Shown piece after piece: positions 48,250-58,346 of a stretch of 64,000 nt of DNA. The notes below the pieces were generated by a model that made no database searches, was not told where the DNA came from, and worked only from the letters and a program-made list of their open reading frames with translations. The DNA is from Leucobacter rhizosphaerae (GTDB lineage Bacteria > Actinomycetota > Actinomycetes > Actinomycetales > Microbacteriaceae). The DNA is taken from the NCBI RefSeq assembly GCF_022919175.1, contig NZ_CP095043.1, positions 2,790,001 to 2,854,000 of the forward strand. Reading direction: 5' to 3'. Positions within the stretch are counted from its first letter, which is position 1, and the number at the start of each line of letters is the position of its first letter. Position numbers and translations under genes: made by a program.

Positions 48250-48317
48250 AAGCAGGGATCTGCGTTCCCGCTGACCGGATCGTCCGAATCCCTCAGCGGG
48301 AACGCCGATCTCTGCTT
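48250..48317. repeat. Dispersed palindrome family A, copy 2
   Basis: 24-nt arms at 48251-48274 and 48293-48316 with two mismatches (one further A/T pair outside), with an 18-nt centre containing CCGAATCCC. It shares the flanking GCGCACTGA with copy 1. Lies between convergent htaA-like and hmuV genes. A separate GC-rich hairpin (CCCGGGG / CCCCGGG) precedes it at 48181-48200. Confidence 0.88.
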
Positions 48318-48449
48318 GAGCACGGGCTTCCGAGGGCCGAGTGCCCCGAGGGTCGCACTCCAGGAAGCGTCAGCCGCGCAGGGGCACGACGAATCCGCGC
48401 CCCGTCACCGGGTGCGGGATGATCTCCACCGGGGTGCGATAGACGTCGC

Positions 48450-49187
48450 TCACGATCTCCGCGGTGAGCACCTGCTCGGGGCATCGCAGGCCGCGATGGC
48501 TCCCTCGCGGAGGAGCGCGATCCGGTCGGCGTACGCTGCCGCCAGGTTCAGGTCGTGCAGCACGACCAGCACGGCGTCGCCGGCTCGTGCGCGATCCCGA
48601 GCCAGGCTCAGCACCGACTCCTGATGCCCAAGGTCGAGGGCCGCGGTCGGCTCATCGAGCATCAGCACGCCGGTGCGGCCGGCCATGACCCGGGCGAACG
48701 CGGCGCGGGCCCGCTCGCCGCCCGACAGCGATGGCACGCGCCGACTCCCGAGGTGCGAGATGTCGGCGGCCGCGATCGCCTCGGAGATCGCGGCATTGTC
48801 CTCGTCTTCGAGCGGGGTGCGACGCCACGGCGCGCGGCCCATCTCCACCACCTGGTGCACGGTGAACGGGAACAGCAGCTGGTTGTCCTGCAGCAGCACG
48901 CTGCGGCGGCGCGAGAGGTCGCCGAGTGACCAGTCCGAGATCCGACGATCGCCGAAGCGGACCTCCCCGGAGTCGGGGGAGACGTCACCCGACAGCAGAC
49001 TGAGCAGCGTCGACTTGCCCGCGCCATTCGGGCCGAGGAGCGCCAGCACCTCGCCCGCCCGTACCTCGAGCGACACCGCATCGAGCAGCACGCGACCGCC
49101 GCGAGACAGGGTGACCGAGTCGGCTGCGCAGACGGTCTCGCCGATCGGCGTCCGCTGCGGCAGCGCGATGTGCCGGGCCGCGGCCAT
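48450..49187 (-). CDS. hmuV: Haem ABC transporter ATPase HmuV, 3' end frameshifted
   Basis: A 245-residue ABC ATPase: Walker A LLGPNGAGKSTLLSLLSG, signature LSGGERARAAFARVM, Walker B GVLMLDEPTAALDL and H-loop LVVLHDLNLAAAYADRIALL. It powers haem import with HmuU. The frame ends early at CSPRRS. If one base is added to the four-base G run at 48478-48481 (C run on the coding strand), the frame continues as EQVLTAEIVSDVYRTPVEII...GFVVPLRG to a stop at 48370, giving 272 residues with a typical HmuV tail. This is a one-base deletion or a sequencing error. The ATG shares its A with the hmuU TGA (TGATG). Confidence 0.88.
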   Translation of the reverse strand: MAAARHIALPQRTPIGETVCAADSVTLSRGGRVLLDAVSLEVRAGEVLALLGPNGAGKSTLLSLLSGDVSPDSGEVRFGDRRISDWSLGDLSRRRSVLLQDNQLLFPFTVHQVVEMGRAPWRRTPLEDEDNAAISEAIAAADISHLGSRRVPSLSGGERARAAFARVMAGRTGVLMLDEPTAALDLGHQESVLSLARDRARAGDAVLVVLHDLNLAAAYADRIALLREGAIAACDAPSRCSPRRS

Positions 49188-50254
49188 CAGCCCCACCCCC
49201 CGGCCCGCTTGCGCGTTCGACGCAGCAGCCAGAAGAAGAAGGGGCCGCCGACGAGCGCCGTGAGCATGCCGATGGGCATATCGGCCATCGGCACGATCGT
49301 GCGCGCCCCGAGATCCGCGAGGGTGAGGAGCAGCGCTCCGCCGAGCGCCGATGCGGTGACGAGGGGGAGGTGGGCCGGGCCGAGGATCATACGCATGAGG
49401 TGCGGGATCACGAGCCCGACGAACGCGATGATTCCCGCGAAGGCCACGGCAGCGCCGGTGAGCAGCGCCACGATGAAGATCATGCCGATCCGGAGCGCCT
49501 CGACGTTCACGCCGAGGTGACGCGCGTTGCGCTCGCCGAGCGAGAGGAGGTCGAGCTTCCGGGCGACGGCGTAGGCGACGATCAGCCCGATCGCGATGAC
49601 GGGAGCGACGATCAGCACCTGCGACCAGCGGCTGCCCGCCAGGCTGCCCAGCTGCCAGAAGACGATCTGCTCGCGGGACTGGGTGTCGCCCAGGAAGGTC
49701 AGCAGCGCGATGGCGGCGCCGGCGATCGCGTTGACCGCGATGCCGGTGAGCACGAGGGTGACCACCTCCGTCTTGCCCTCGGCCCGGCTCATCGCGTAGA
49801 CGATGAGGGTCGCGGCGAGGCCGGCGACGAAGGCGAAGACCGCGGTCGTCCACTCGCCGAAGACGGTCAGCCCGAAGACGATCGCGAGTCCGGCACCCAC
49901 GGCCGCGCCGGAGGAGATGCCGATGACTCCGGGCTCCGCGAGGGGGTTACCGAAGATCGCCTGCATGATGAGGCCCGCGACGGCGAGCCCCGCGCCCACG
50001 AGCGCGGCCATGGCCACGCGCGGGAACCGGATCGCCCACAGCGTCTGATCACCCGTCGGGTGCGTCGGCAGCGGGAGCCAGTCGATGCCCACCCGATGCA
50101 GCAGCGACCCCAGTACCTCCTGGGGCGGGATCCCGAGCTGCCCGGTACCGGCCGAGACGAGAACCGACACGAGGAGCGCCACCGCGAGCACCACGAACAG
50201 GATGGTCTTCGTGGCCGTGTGGCGTGACGCCGTGGCCGGGTGGGAAGGATTCAT
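49187..50254 (-). CDS. hmuU: Haem ABC transporter permease HmuU (FecCD family)
   Basis: A 355-residue permease with ~10 helices. RFPRVAMAALVGAGLAVAG, IMQAIFGNPLAEPGVIGISS and FVGLVIPHLMRMILGPAHL are the diagnostic FecCD segments, the last holding the coupling helix to the ATPase. It works as a dimer with HmuV and receives haem from HmuT. First gene of a minus-strand hmuUV operon, divergent from hmuT; a TAAGAT -10-like element (50333-50338, minus strand) lies next to the iron box. Confidence 0.94.
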   Translation of the reverse strand: MNPSHPATASRHTATKTILFVVLAVALLVSVLVSAGTGQLGIPPQEVLGSLLHRVGIDWLPLPTHPTGDQTLWAIRFPRVAMAALVGAGLAVAGLIMQAIFGNPLAEPGVIGISSGAAVGAGLAIVFGLTVFGEWTTAVFAFVAGLAATLIVYAMSRAEGKTEVVTLVLTGIAVNAIAGAAIALLTFLGDTQSREQIVFWQLGSLAGSRWSQVLIVAPVIAIGLIVAYAVARKLDLLSLGERNARHLGVNVEALRIGMIFIVALLTGAAVAFAGIIAFVGLVIPHLMRMILGPAHLPLVTASALGGALLLTLADLGARTIVPMADMPIGMLTALVGGPFFFWLLRRTRKRAGGWG

Positions 50255-50349
50255 GCGCTCTCAGTACTGCTTTCTGTGCCGCGTCGCGGACGGGTGCGGG
50301 CGGCGGATCTGCGCGACCGGAAGTCCGGATTCATCTTACCTTCATGCGG

Positions 50350-50367
50350 TTAGGCTAAGTTGGGTGA
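50350..50367. promoter_or_regulatory. DtxR/IdeR-like box between hmuU and hmuT
   Basis: TTAGGCTAAGTTGGGTGA resembles the iron-box consensus (TTAGGTTAGCCTAACCTAA): the left half is conserved and the right half weak. It is placed to control both divergent transcripts. Confidence 0.6.
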
Positions 50368-50394
50368 TCGTCTGATGAAAGGGCGTGACTGGAT

Positions 50395-51513
50395 ATGGGC
50401 AGGGCTCGCATACGCACCGCCGCCGTGGTGGCACTCGTCGGGATCCTCGGCTTCGGACTCGTCGGCTGCCAGACGGGATCCGCGGCGACCTCCGGCACCG
50501 CCGCGGCCGAGTCGGTCGAGCTGCCGCCGCTGAGCGACGTCACGCCGCTGGAGGATCCGACGGCGTACGAAGGCCCCACCACCGCGCTCATCGGCGGTCC
50601 GAGCATCCCGCCGCTCGCGGAGGCGCCCGAGGCGACGCTGCCGACCACGGTGATTTCGAAGGATCAGGCCGGCGACACCGAGATCACGGTGGAGGACACC
50701 TCCCGGGTGCTGGCGCTCTCGCTGAGCGGCACGCTGGGCGAGCTCGTGTACGCCTTCGGCTTGAGCGACCACCTCGTGGGTCGCGACGTCTCGACGAACT
50801 TCGCGGGGGCGGAGGATCTGCCGATCATCACGCGCGACGGCCACTCGATCGACGCCGAGGCCGTGCTCGCCCTCAACCCGAGCCTCATCATCACCGATGG
50901 CAGCATCGGGCCGACCGACGTGGTGCTGCAGCTGCGCGACGCCGGGATCCCGGTCGTGACGGTGGATCGCGCCGTCGACGCCGAGTCGAGCTTCGTGACG
51001 GCGCAGCAGGTCGCCGACGCGCTCGGCGTGGGCGACGCCGCCCCCGAGCTGATCGCCGGGCTCGACGCGGCGATCGTCGCCAAGGAGGCCGAGGTGCAGC
51101 AGCTCCTGCCGGCCGACGAATCGAAGCTGCCGCGGGTGGCGTTCCTCTACGTGCGCGGCACGGCCGGCATCTTCTACCTCTTCGGGGAGGGCAGCGGCAC
51201 GGACAGCCTGATCCGTTCGATCGGCGCGGTCGACGTGGCCGAGGAGATCGGCTGGGTCGGTGAAAAGCCGATGACCGAGGAAGCCTTGATCGCGATGGAT
51301 CCCGACATCATCCTCGTGATGACGAAGGGGCTCGAGAGCGCGGGCGGGGTCGATGGCCTGCTGCAGGCGCAGCCGAGCATCGCGCTCACGGCGGCCGGCC
51401 AGCACCGTCGGATCATCGACGTGGACGACACCGTGCTGTTCGCCGGGGGCACCCGGATCCCCGATGTGATCGACGGGCTCGCCCGCGCCGTCTACGCCCC
51501 GGACTCGCTCTGA
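50395..51513 (+). CDS. hmuT: Haem-binding lipoprotein HmuT
   Basis: A 372-residue substrate-binding lipoprotein. The signal peptide ends in the lipobox GFGLVGCQT (Cys ~25). A cluster-III periplasmic-binding fold with one long connecting helix spans ~100-370. Haem ligands known from corynebacterial HmuT have counterparts: His in ITRDGHSIDAEAVL and Tyr in GTAGIFYLFGEG. Residues ~30-95 form an extra disordered, acidic linker that may reach toward HtaA proteins. It delivers haem to HmuUV and is divergently transcribed from them. Confidence 0.94.
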   Translation: MGRARIRTAAVVALVGILGFGLVGCQTGSAATSGTAAAESVELPPLSDVTPLEDPTAYEGPTTALIGGPSIPPLAEAPEATLPTTVISKDQAGDTEITVEDTSRVLALSLSGTLGELVYAFGLSDHLVGRDVSTNFAGAEDLPIITRDGHSIDAEAVLALNPSLIITDGSIGPTDVVLQLRDAGIPVVTVDRAVDAESSFVTAQQVADALGVGDAAPELIAGLDAAIVAKEAEVQQLLPADESKLPRVAFLYVRGTAGIFYLFGEGSGTDSLIRSIGAVDVAEEIGWVGEKPMTEEALIAMDPDIILVMTKGLESAGGVDGLLQAQPSIALTAAGQHRRIIDVDDTVLFAGGTRIPDVIDGLARAVYAPDSL

Positions 51514-51619
51514 GCCGGCTCCTCACCGCGCTCGCAGGAGCACCGCGGTACGCTAGTGCTGAGAGTGCCGATGTGCCGTGCGCTCGGCGAATGATCATGT
51601 GGGTTCCGAGGAGTTGAGT

Positions 51620-52378
51620 GTGGCGCAGAAGACCGAAGGCGCTCGGACGCCCGTGCGGAGCGGTTTGCACCTGCCCGAGGATCGCTTCGATCGGGTGACT
51701 CGCAGCGGCAGAGTCGGTGCCCATCGGATCACGGCCCGCCCTCGGCACGTCTGGCAGTACCTGGTCGGTGCGCTGCTGGGCTTCGCCCTGCTCACGACGA
51801 TCGGGATCCTCGCGGTGCAGAGTATCGGGAGCGCAGGCAAGCTCCCCATCGTGGGCAGCCCCGAGGCGACGTCCGCGCCCGCCACGAAGGTGCCTGCCGA
51901 GCTCGACCCGACGGCGACCGTCGCGGTGCTGAACGGCAGCCCGACGAACAATCTCGCCGCGGCGCTCGACACGATCATCACGCAGGAGCAGTGGGGGCAG
52001 ATCCTCTTCTCAGGCAGTGCCGCCACGTCCGACGTGCAGATCTCCGCCGTGTTCTACATGGATCCGGCCGATGAGGCCGCGGCGGCGGGCCTGGCCGCCA
52101 AGCTCGGCGGCATCTCGACCTACGTGACGCAGGACTACGCGAGCTACCAAGCGCGACTCGTCGTGCTGCTCGGCGCCGACTACGCGGGGCCCGGGATCGC
52201 CGAAGCCGAGGCGCTGACGTCGGGAACGACCGCCACGGAGGAGCCCGCCACGGATCCCGAGACCGGGTACACCATCGACCCGGCGACCGGTCAGCTCATT
52301 GACCCCGCGACCGGCTTCCTCATCGATCCCGCCTCGGGGCTGCCGATCGACCCCGCCACGGGCCTGCCGGTTCAGTAG
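51620..52378 (+). CDS. LytR_C domain membrane protein with DPATG tail repeats
   Basis: A 252-residue protein: cytoplasmic N-terminus, one helix (YLVGALLGFALLTTIGILAV, ~48-67), external LytR_C domain (TVAVLNGSPTNNLAAALDTI through LVVLLGADYAGPG), then five near-tandem copies of a DP-x-x-G-x-x-I motif to the end. GTG start with GAGGAG six nt upstream. LytR_C domains accompany LCP wall-polymer ligases but occur alone too; the function is undefined. It lies upstream of groEL but is separated from it by the CIRCE operators. Confidence 0.85.
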   Translation: MAQKTEGARTPVRSGLHLPEDRFDRVTRSGRVGAHRITARPRHVWQYLVGALLGFALLTTIGILAVQSIGSAGKLPIVGSPEATSAPATKVPAELDPTATVAVLNGSPTNNLAAALDTIITQEQWGQILFSGSAATSDVQISAVFYMDPADEAAAAGLAAKLGGISTYVTQDYASYQARLVVLLGADYAGPGIAEAEALTSGTTATEEPATDPETGYTIDPATGQLIDPATGFLIDPASGLPIDPATGLPVQ

Positions 52379-52476
52379 GCACCGTCTCGTTCGGGCGCGG
52401 CGTCCGCCCCTCGCGAACACGCGTCGCTCACCGCTGCGGATCGAGGCTGTGGGTTGGGCGGGAGTGCCGAACGCCG

Positions 52477-52504
52477 CTTGCACTCACCGGGTGTGAGTGC
52501 CAAG
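52477..52504. promoter_or_regulatory. CIRCE-like operator 1 (HrcA site)
   Basis: Arms CTTGCACTC and GAGTGCCAAG around a ~9-nt spacer, matching TTAGCACTC-N9-GAGTGCTAA apart from one position per arm. Confidence 0.75.
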
Positions 52505-52510
52505 ATTGTG

Positions 52511-54228
<1,718 letters not shown>

Positions 54229-54238
54229 GCACTCCCTG

Positions 54239-54280
54239 AAAACGGGGGTCGTGCCTGCGGGTGCGGCCCCCGTTTTGTGT
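54239..54280 (+). terminator. groEL terminator
   Basis: AAAACGGGGG pairs with CCCCCGTTTT (54239-54248 and 54267-54276); the run of T closes the stem. A classical intrinsic terminator. Confidence 0.85.
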
Positions 54281-54300
54281 GTGTCCCGGGGGTGCGCGTG

Positions 54301-54406
54301 CGCTCGTGCAGAGGTCTGAGTTCGGGCGGAGGCCTGCGCTCGTGCAGAGATCCGCGTTCCGGCTGAGGGATTCGAGGCATCCGGTCAGCGGGATTGCAGA
54401 TCTCTG
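54301..54406. repeat. Dispersed palindrome family A, copy 3, with partial tandem arm
   Basis: The 22-nt arms at 54345-54366 and 54385-54406 have four mismatches and an 18-nt centre (GGGATTCGAGGCATCCGG). That centre matches the reverse complement of the copy 2 centre in 14 of 18 positions, so copy 3 is inverted. An extra left-arm-like segment lies immediately before it: CGCTCGTGCAGAG at 54301-54313 recurs as CGCTCGTGCAGAG at 54338-54350. Confidence 0.85.
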
Positions 54407-54434
54407 TATCTGTGCCCGTTGGTAGTAGGACGGC

Positions 54435-55907
54435 TCAGTCGTTCGCGGGGCCCGTGCTGCCGGGCAGGTCGACGCGGAAGGTCGCACCGCCCCCGGGGGT
54501 CTCGTGCACACTGACGGATCCGCCGTGGGCGTCCACGATCGATTTCACGATCGCGAGCCCGAGCCCCGAGCCGCCGGTCTCCCGGTTGCGGGAGGTGTCG
54601 GCGCGCCAGAACCGGCCGAAGATCTTCTCGCGCAGCTGCTCCGGGATCCCCTCGCCGTGATCGATGATCTCGAAGCGCGACATCGCCGGCCGGCCTTCCT
54701 CGCTCGGCACGGTGGAGACCGCGATCTCGATCGGGCTGCCGTCGGGGGTGTGCCGCATCGCGTTGCCGATGAGGTTCGTCATGAGCTGCCGCACCTTGTG
54801 CTCGTCGCCGAGCACGGTGGGCGACGCGGGATCCTCGATCGCGGTGACGACACGGTCGGAGGCCTGCGCGCGGGCGTCGAGCACGGCGTCCTGCGCCAGT
54901 CGGTTGAGTTCCAGCGTGGTGAGCTGCAGCGGTCGGCGCTCGTCCAGACGGGCGAGCGCGAGGAGGTCCTCGACGAGCGAGGTCATGCGGATCGCCTCTT
55001 TTTCGATGCGCTCCATCGCCTGCCGAACCTGCTCGTCGTCCTGCAGCGCTCCCATGCGGTAGAGCTCGGCGTAGCCGCGGACGGACACGAGGGGCGTGCG
55101 CAGTTCGTGGCTGGCATCGCCGATGAACCGGCGCATGCGCTCGATCGTGCGCTCGCGATCCTCCAGTGACCCGTCGAGCCGGTCGAGCATGACGTTCAGC
55201 GACTCGCCCAGGTGCCCGACCTCGGTGTGCGGGTTCGCGACCATGATGCGCTTCGAGTAGTCGCCGCGGGCGATCTCGAGCGCCGTCTTCTCGACCTCGG
55301 CGAGCGGGAGGAACGTGGCGGTCACGAGCAGCCGGGTGAGCGCGGCGCCGAGCAGGATGACGGCGATCCCGAACCCGGTGAAGATGATGACGTACTGGGC
55401 GACGACCTCGTTGATGTTGGCGGTCGAGGCGGCGATGAGCAGGGTGCCCGGGGGCTTGTCGGTGATCGTGATCGGGATCACGATCGCGCGCCACTCGACC
55501 CCCTCCGCGTTGCGCAGCGTGGTGATCTGGTTCTGCGCCTGGGCGAGCTGATCGCCGGTGAGGTTGGGCACCACGGGCAGCGAGGCGCTGCTGTGCCCGC
55601 GCGTGTTGTCGACCTGCAGATTGCCCTCGGAATCGAGGAGGGCGACGTAGTACTTCTGGTCGGCGTAGATGATGTCGTCGCGGTTGAGCGCGTTCGTCGA
55701 CGCTCCGGGTGCGAGGGCGAGCGTCGGATCGCTGTAGAGCTGGGCGAGCGCCGTCGTCTGATTGTTGATCAGCATGGGGCGGAGCACGGAGAGCGTGCCG
55801 ACTCCGGCGACGATGAGGCCCAAGAAGAGGATGAACACGGTCACCCCGGTGATCTTGGCCCGCAGCGAGACCTCGGCCCAGCGCTCCCCGTAGCTCTGCC
55901 GCGCCAC
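54435..55907 (-). CDS. Sensor histidine kinase
   Basis: A 490-residue kinase: TM1 ~18-40, external domain ~41-165, TM2 ~168-192, HAMP ~195-245. RRFIGDASHELRTPLVSVRG is the H-box, LMTNLIGNAMRHTPDGSPIE the N-box, and DHGEGIPEQLREKIFGRFWR plus GGSGLGLAIVKSIVDAHGG the G and F boxes. It phosphorylates the regulator encoded immediately upstream (1 bp between stop and start). The architecture matches the TcrY/PhoR/TrcS-type kinases of actinobacteria. The signal is unknown. Confidence 0.92.
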   Translation of the reverse strand: MARQSYGERWAEVSLRAKITGVTVFILFLGLIVAGVGTLSVLRPMLINNQTTALAQLYSDPTLALAPGASTNALNRDDIIYADQKYYVALLDSEGNLQVDNTRGHSSASLPVVPNLTGDQLAQAQNQITTLRNAEGVEWRAIVIPITITDKPPGTLLIAASTANINEVVAQYVIIFTGFGIAVILLGAALTRLLVTATFLPLAEVEKTALEIARGDYSKRIMVANPHTEVGHLGESLNVMLDRLDGSLEDRERTIERMRRFIGDASHELRTPLVSVRGYAELYRMGALQDDEQVRQAMERIEKEAIRMTSLVEDLLALARLDERRPLQLTTLELNRLAQDAVLDARAQASDRVVTAIEDPASPTVLGDEHKVRQLMTNLIGNAMRHTPDGSPIEIAVSTVPSEEGRPAMSRFEIIDHGEGIPEQLREKIFGRFWRADTSRNRETGGSGLGLAIVKSIVDAHGGSVSVHETPGGGATFRVDLPGSTGPAND

Positions 55908-55908
55908 C

Positions 55909-56610
55909 CTACTTCGTTTCGGTCTTCAGCATGTACCCGAAGCCGCGCTTGGTCTGGATGAGCGACTCCTCGGTCAGCGGATCGAGCTTGCGGCGGAGGT
56001 AGGAGATGTAGGACTCGACGATGCCGGCGTCCCCGTTGAAGTCGTACTCCCAGACGTGATCCAGGATCTGCGCCTTCGACAGCACGCGGTTGGCGTTCTG
56101 CATGAGGTAGCGCAGCAGCTTGAACTCGGTGGGGGAGAGCTCGACCGAGGTGCCCTCGACGTTGACCTCGTGGGTGTCCTGATCCATGGTGATCGGGCCG
56201 ATGCTGAGCACCGAGTCCTCGTCCTCCTGGATCGTGCGGCGGAGCACCGCCTTGATCCGGGCGATGATCTCGTCCAGGCTGAACGGCTTCGTGACGTAGT
56301 CGTCGCCGCCGACCGTGAGGCCCTCGACCTTGTCCTCGGTGTCGTCCTTCGCCGTGAGGAAGATGATGGGGGCGGTGTAGCCGGCCGAGCGCAGGCGCTT
56401 CGTGACGCTGAACCCGTTCATGTCGGGCAGCATCACATCGAGCACGATGAGGTCGGGTTCCTCTTCGAGCACGGCGGAGATGGTCTGCGCGCCGTTGCCG
56501 ACCGCGCGGACGCCGAAGCCGGCGAAGCGGAGGCTGGTGCTGAGCAGTTCGCGGATGCTGGGCTCGTCGTCCACGATAAGGATCCGGGGGCCCTTGTGCT
56601 GAGTAGTCAT
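55909..56610 (-). CDS. OmpR/PhoP-family response regulator
   Basis: A 233-residue regulator. RILIVDDEPSIRELLSTSLR begins the receiver, LIVLDVMLPDMNGFSVTKRL contains the phosphorylation Asp (~58), and GGDDYVTKPFSLDEIIARIK has the conserved Thr/Lys. The C-terminal winged helix includes LSPTEFKLLRYLMQNANRVL and VESYISYLRRKLD. It precedes its kinase gene and begins 22 bp after the XPB stop, so it may share that transcript. The TcrX/PhoP type cannot be separated by eye. Confidence 0.92.
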   Translation of the reverse strand: MTTQHKGPRILIVDDEPSIRELLSTSLRFAGFGVRAVGNGAQTISAVLEEEPDLIVLDVMLPDMNGFSVTKRLRSAGYTAPIIFLTAKDDTEDKVEGLTVGGDDYVTKPFSLDEIIARIKAVLRRTIQEDEDSVLSIGPITMDQDTHEVNVEGTSVELSPTEFKLLRYLMQNANRVLSKAQILDHVWEYDFNGDAGIVESYISYLRRKLDPLTEESLIQTKRGFGYMLKTETK

Positions 56611-56632
56611 GGATTCAGTCTCTGACCGTTTG

Positions 56633-58321
56633 CTATGAACTCGCTGGAAGCGCGTGCGATTGCGGCGACGCGGCATCGAAGGCGTCGGCGTCGAGGATCG
56701 TGTACGCGTAGCCCTGCTCGGCGAGGAAACGCTGCCGGTTCTGCGCGAAGTCCTGGTCCACGGTGTCGCGGGCGATGAGCGTATAGAAGGACGCAGTAGC
56801 GCCATTGGACTTCGGCCGCAGCAGCCGCCCGAGTCGCTGCGCCTCCTCCTGCCGCGAGCCGAAGGATCCCGAGATCTGGATCGCGACGGAGGCGTCGGGG
56901 AGGTCGACGGAGAAGTTCGCGACCTTCGACACGACGAGGATCCGCTCCTCGCCCGTCCGGAATGCGTTGAACAGCTCCTCCCGCTCGTCGACGGGCGTCT
57001 GCCCCGTGATCAGGGGCGACCCGAGGGCCTCCGCCATCGACTCGAGCTGGTCGATGTACTGGCCGATCACGAGCACGCTCTCGCCCGGGTGCCGGTCGAT
57101 GATCCGTCTCGCGAGGGGTTGCTTCTGCTCCGTGCTCGACGCGATGCGGTAGCGATCCTGATCCTCGGCCACGGCGTAGTCGAGCCGCTCGCTCTCACTC
57201 AGATCGATGCGCACCTCAAAGCACTCGGCCGGCGCGATGAACCCCTGCGCCTCGATGTCCTTCCACGCCGCGTCGTAGCGCTTCGGCCCGATGAGGCTGA
57301 AGACGTCGCCCTCGCGACCGTCCTCGCGCACGAGGGTGGCGGTGAGGCCGAGGCGGCGGCGGGCCTGGAGCTCCGCGGTCAGCTTGAAGACCGGGGCTGG
57401 CAGCAGGTGCACCTCGTCGTAGACGATGACCCCCCAGTCCTGGGCGTCGAGGAGCGAGAGGTGCGCGTACTCGCCCTTCCGGCGGCTCGTCAGGATCTGG
57501 TAGGTGGCGATCGTGACCGCCTTCACCTCCTTGACCTGCCCGGAGTACTCGCCGATGTCGTCGGGGGTCAGGGTGGTGCGCCGCAGCAGCTCGTCCCGCC
57601 ACTGGCGGGCCGACACGGCGTTCGTCACGAGGATCAGCGTCTTCGCGCCGACCTCGGCCATCGCCGCGGCCCCCACGATCGTCTTGCCGGCACCGCAGGG
57701 CAGCACCACGACGCCCGATCCGCCGCGCTCGAACGCCTCGACGGCGCGGGCCTGGTAGTCGCGCAGCGCCCAACCGTCCTGCACCAGCTCGATGTCGTAC
57801 GGCTCACCGGGGGTGTACCCCGCCAGGTCCTCCGCGGGCCACCCGCGGGCCACGAGCTGCTGCTTGAGCTCGCCGCGGGCCCAGGCCTCGACCGGGTAGC
57901 GATGCTCATCGATCCGATTGCCGAGGAGCGGGGCGACCTTCTTCGCGCTGGTCACTTCGCGCAGGGTCGCGGCGTCGTCGGAGCGCAGCACGAGCTGGCT
58001 GTCGCGGTTGCCCGGCTCGAGCCGCTCGATGGTGAGCCGGCCGTACCGGCGCATCGTGTCCTCGATCTCTCGAGCGACGCCTGTCGGCACGGGGAACTTC
58101 GCGTACTGGTTCAGCGTGGTGAGGATCTCGTCGGCCGTGTGCCCGGCGGCGCGCGCGTTCCAGAGGCCCAGGCGGGTGACCCGGTAGGTGTGGATGTGCT
58201 CCGGAGCTCGCTCGAGCTCCGCGAAGACCGCAAGCGCGTGGCGGGCGTCCTCCGCGTCGGGGTGCGCGACCTCGAGGAGGACGGTGTGGTCGCTCTGCAC
58301 GATCAGGGGGCCGAGAGTCAT
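56633..58321 (-). CDS. DNA repair helicase XPB (bacterial)
   Basis: A 562-residue superfamily-2 3'-5' helicase. The N-terminal ~170 residues form the damage-recognition-like domain (LGPLIVQSDHTVLLEVAHP). VVLPCGAGKTIVGAAAM is Walker A, VIVYDEVHLLPAPVF the DEVH box, and LGLTATLVREDGREGDVF includes the XPB-specific RED motif; GSFGSRQEEAQRLGRLLRPK is motif VI. Bacterial XPB is thought to act in DNA repair or transcription-linked remodelling, although no TFIIH exists. It follows a helicase-associated protein by 25 bp, and that gap contains TAAACT 8 nt before the ATG. Confidence 0.95.
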   Translation of the reverse strand: MTLGPLIVQSDHTVLLEVAHPDAEDARHALAVFAELERAPEHIHTYRVTRLGLWNARAAGHTADEILTTLNQYAKFPVPTGVAREIEDTMRRYGRLTIERLEPGNRDSQLVLRSDDAATLREVTSAKKVAPLLGNRIDEHRYPVEAWARGELKQQLVARGWPAEDLAGYTPGEPYDIELVQDGWALRDYQARAVEAFERGGSGVVVLPCGAGKTIVGAAAMAEVGAKTLILVTNAVSARQWRDELLRRTTLTPDDIGEYSGQVKEVKAVTIATYQILTSRRKGEYAHLSLLDAQDWGVIVYDEVHLLPAPVFKLTAELQARRRLGLTATLVREDGREGDVFSLIGPKRYDAAWKDIEAQGFIAPAECFEVRIDLSESERLDYAVAEDQDRYRIASSTEQKQPLARRIIDRHPGESVLVIGQYIDQLESMAEALGSPLITGQTPVDEREELFNAFRTGEERILVVSKVANFSVDLPDASVAIQISGSFGSRQEEAQRLGRLLRPKSNGATASFYTLIARDTVDQDFAQNRQRFLAEQGYAYTILDADAFDAASPQSHALPASS

Positions 58322-58329
58322 AGCGAATC

Positions 58330-58335
58330 AGTTTA
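58330..58335 (-). promoter_or_regulatory. -10-like element before XPB gene
   Basis: TAAACT on the minus strand, 8 nt from the ATG at 58321. It may give a separate leaderless XPB-regulator-kinase transcript. Confidence 0.4.
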
Positions 58336-58346
58336 CCGGGTCGGGA

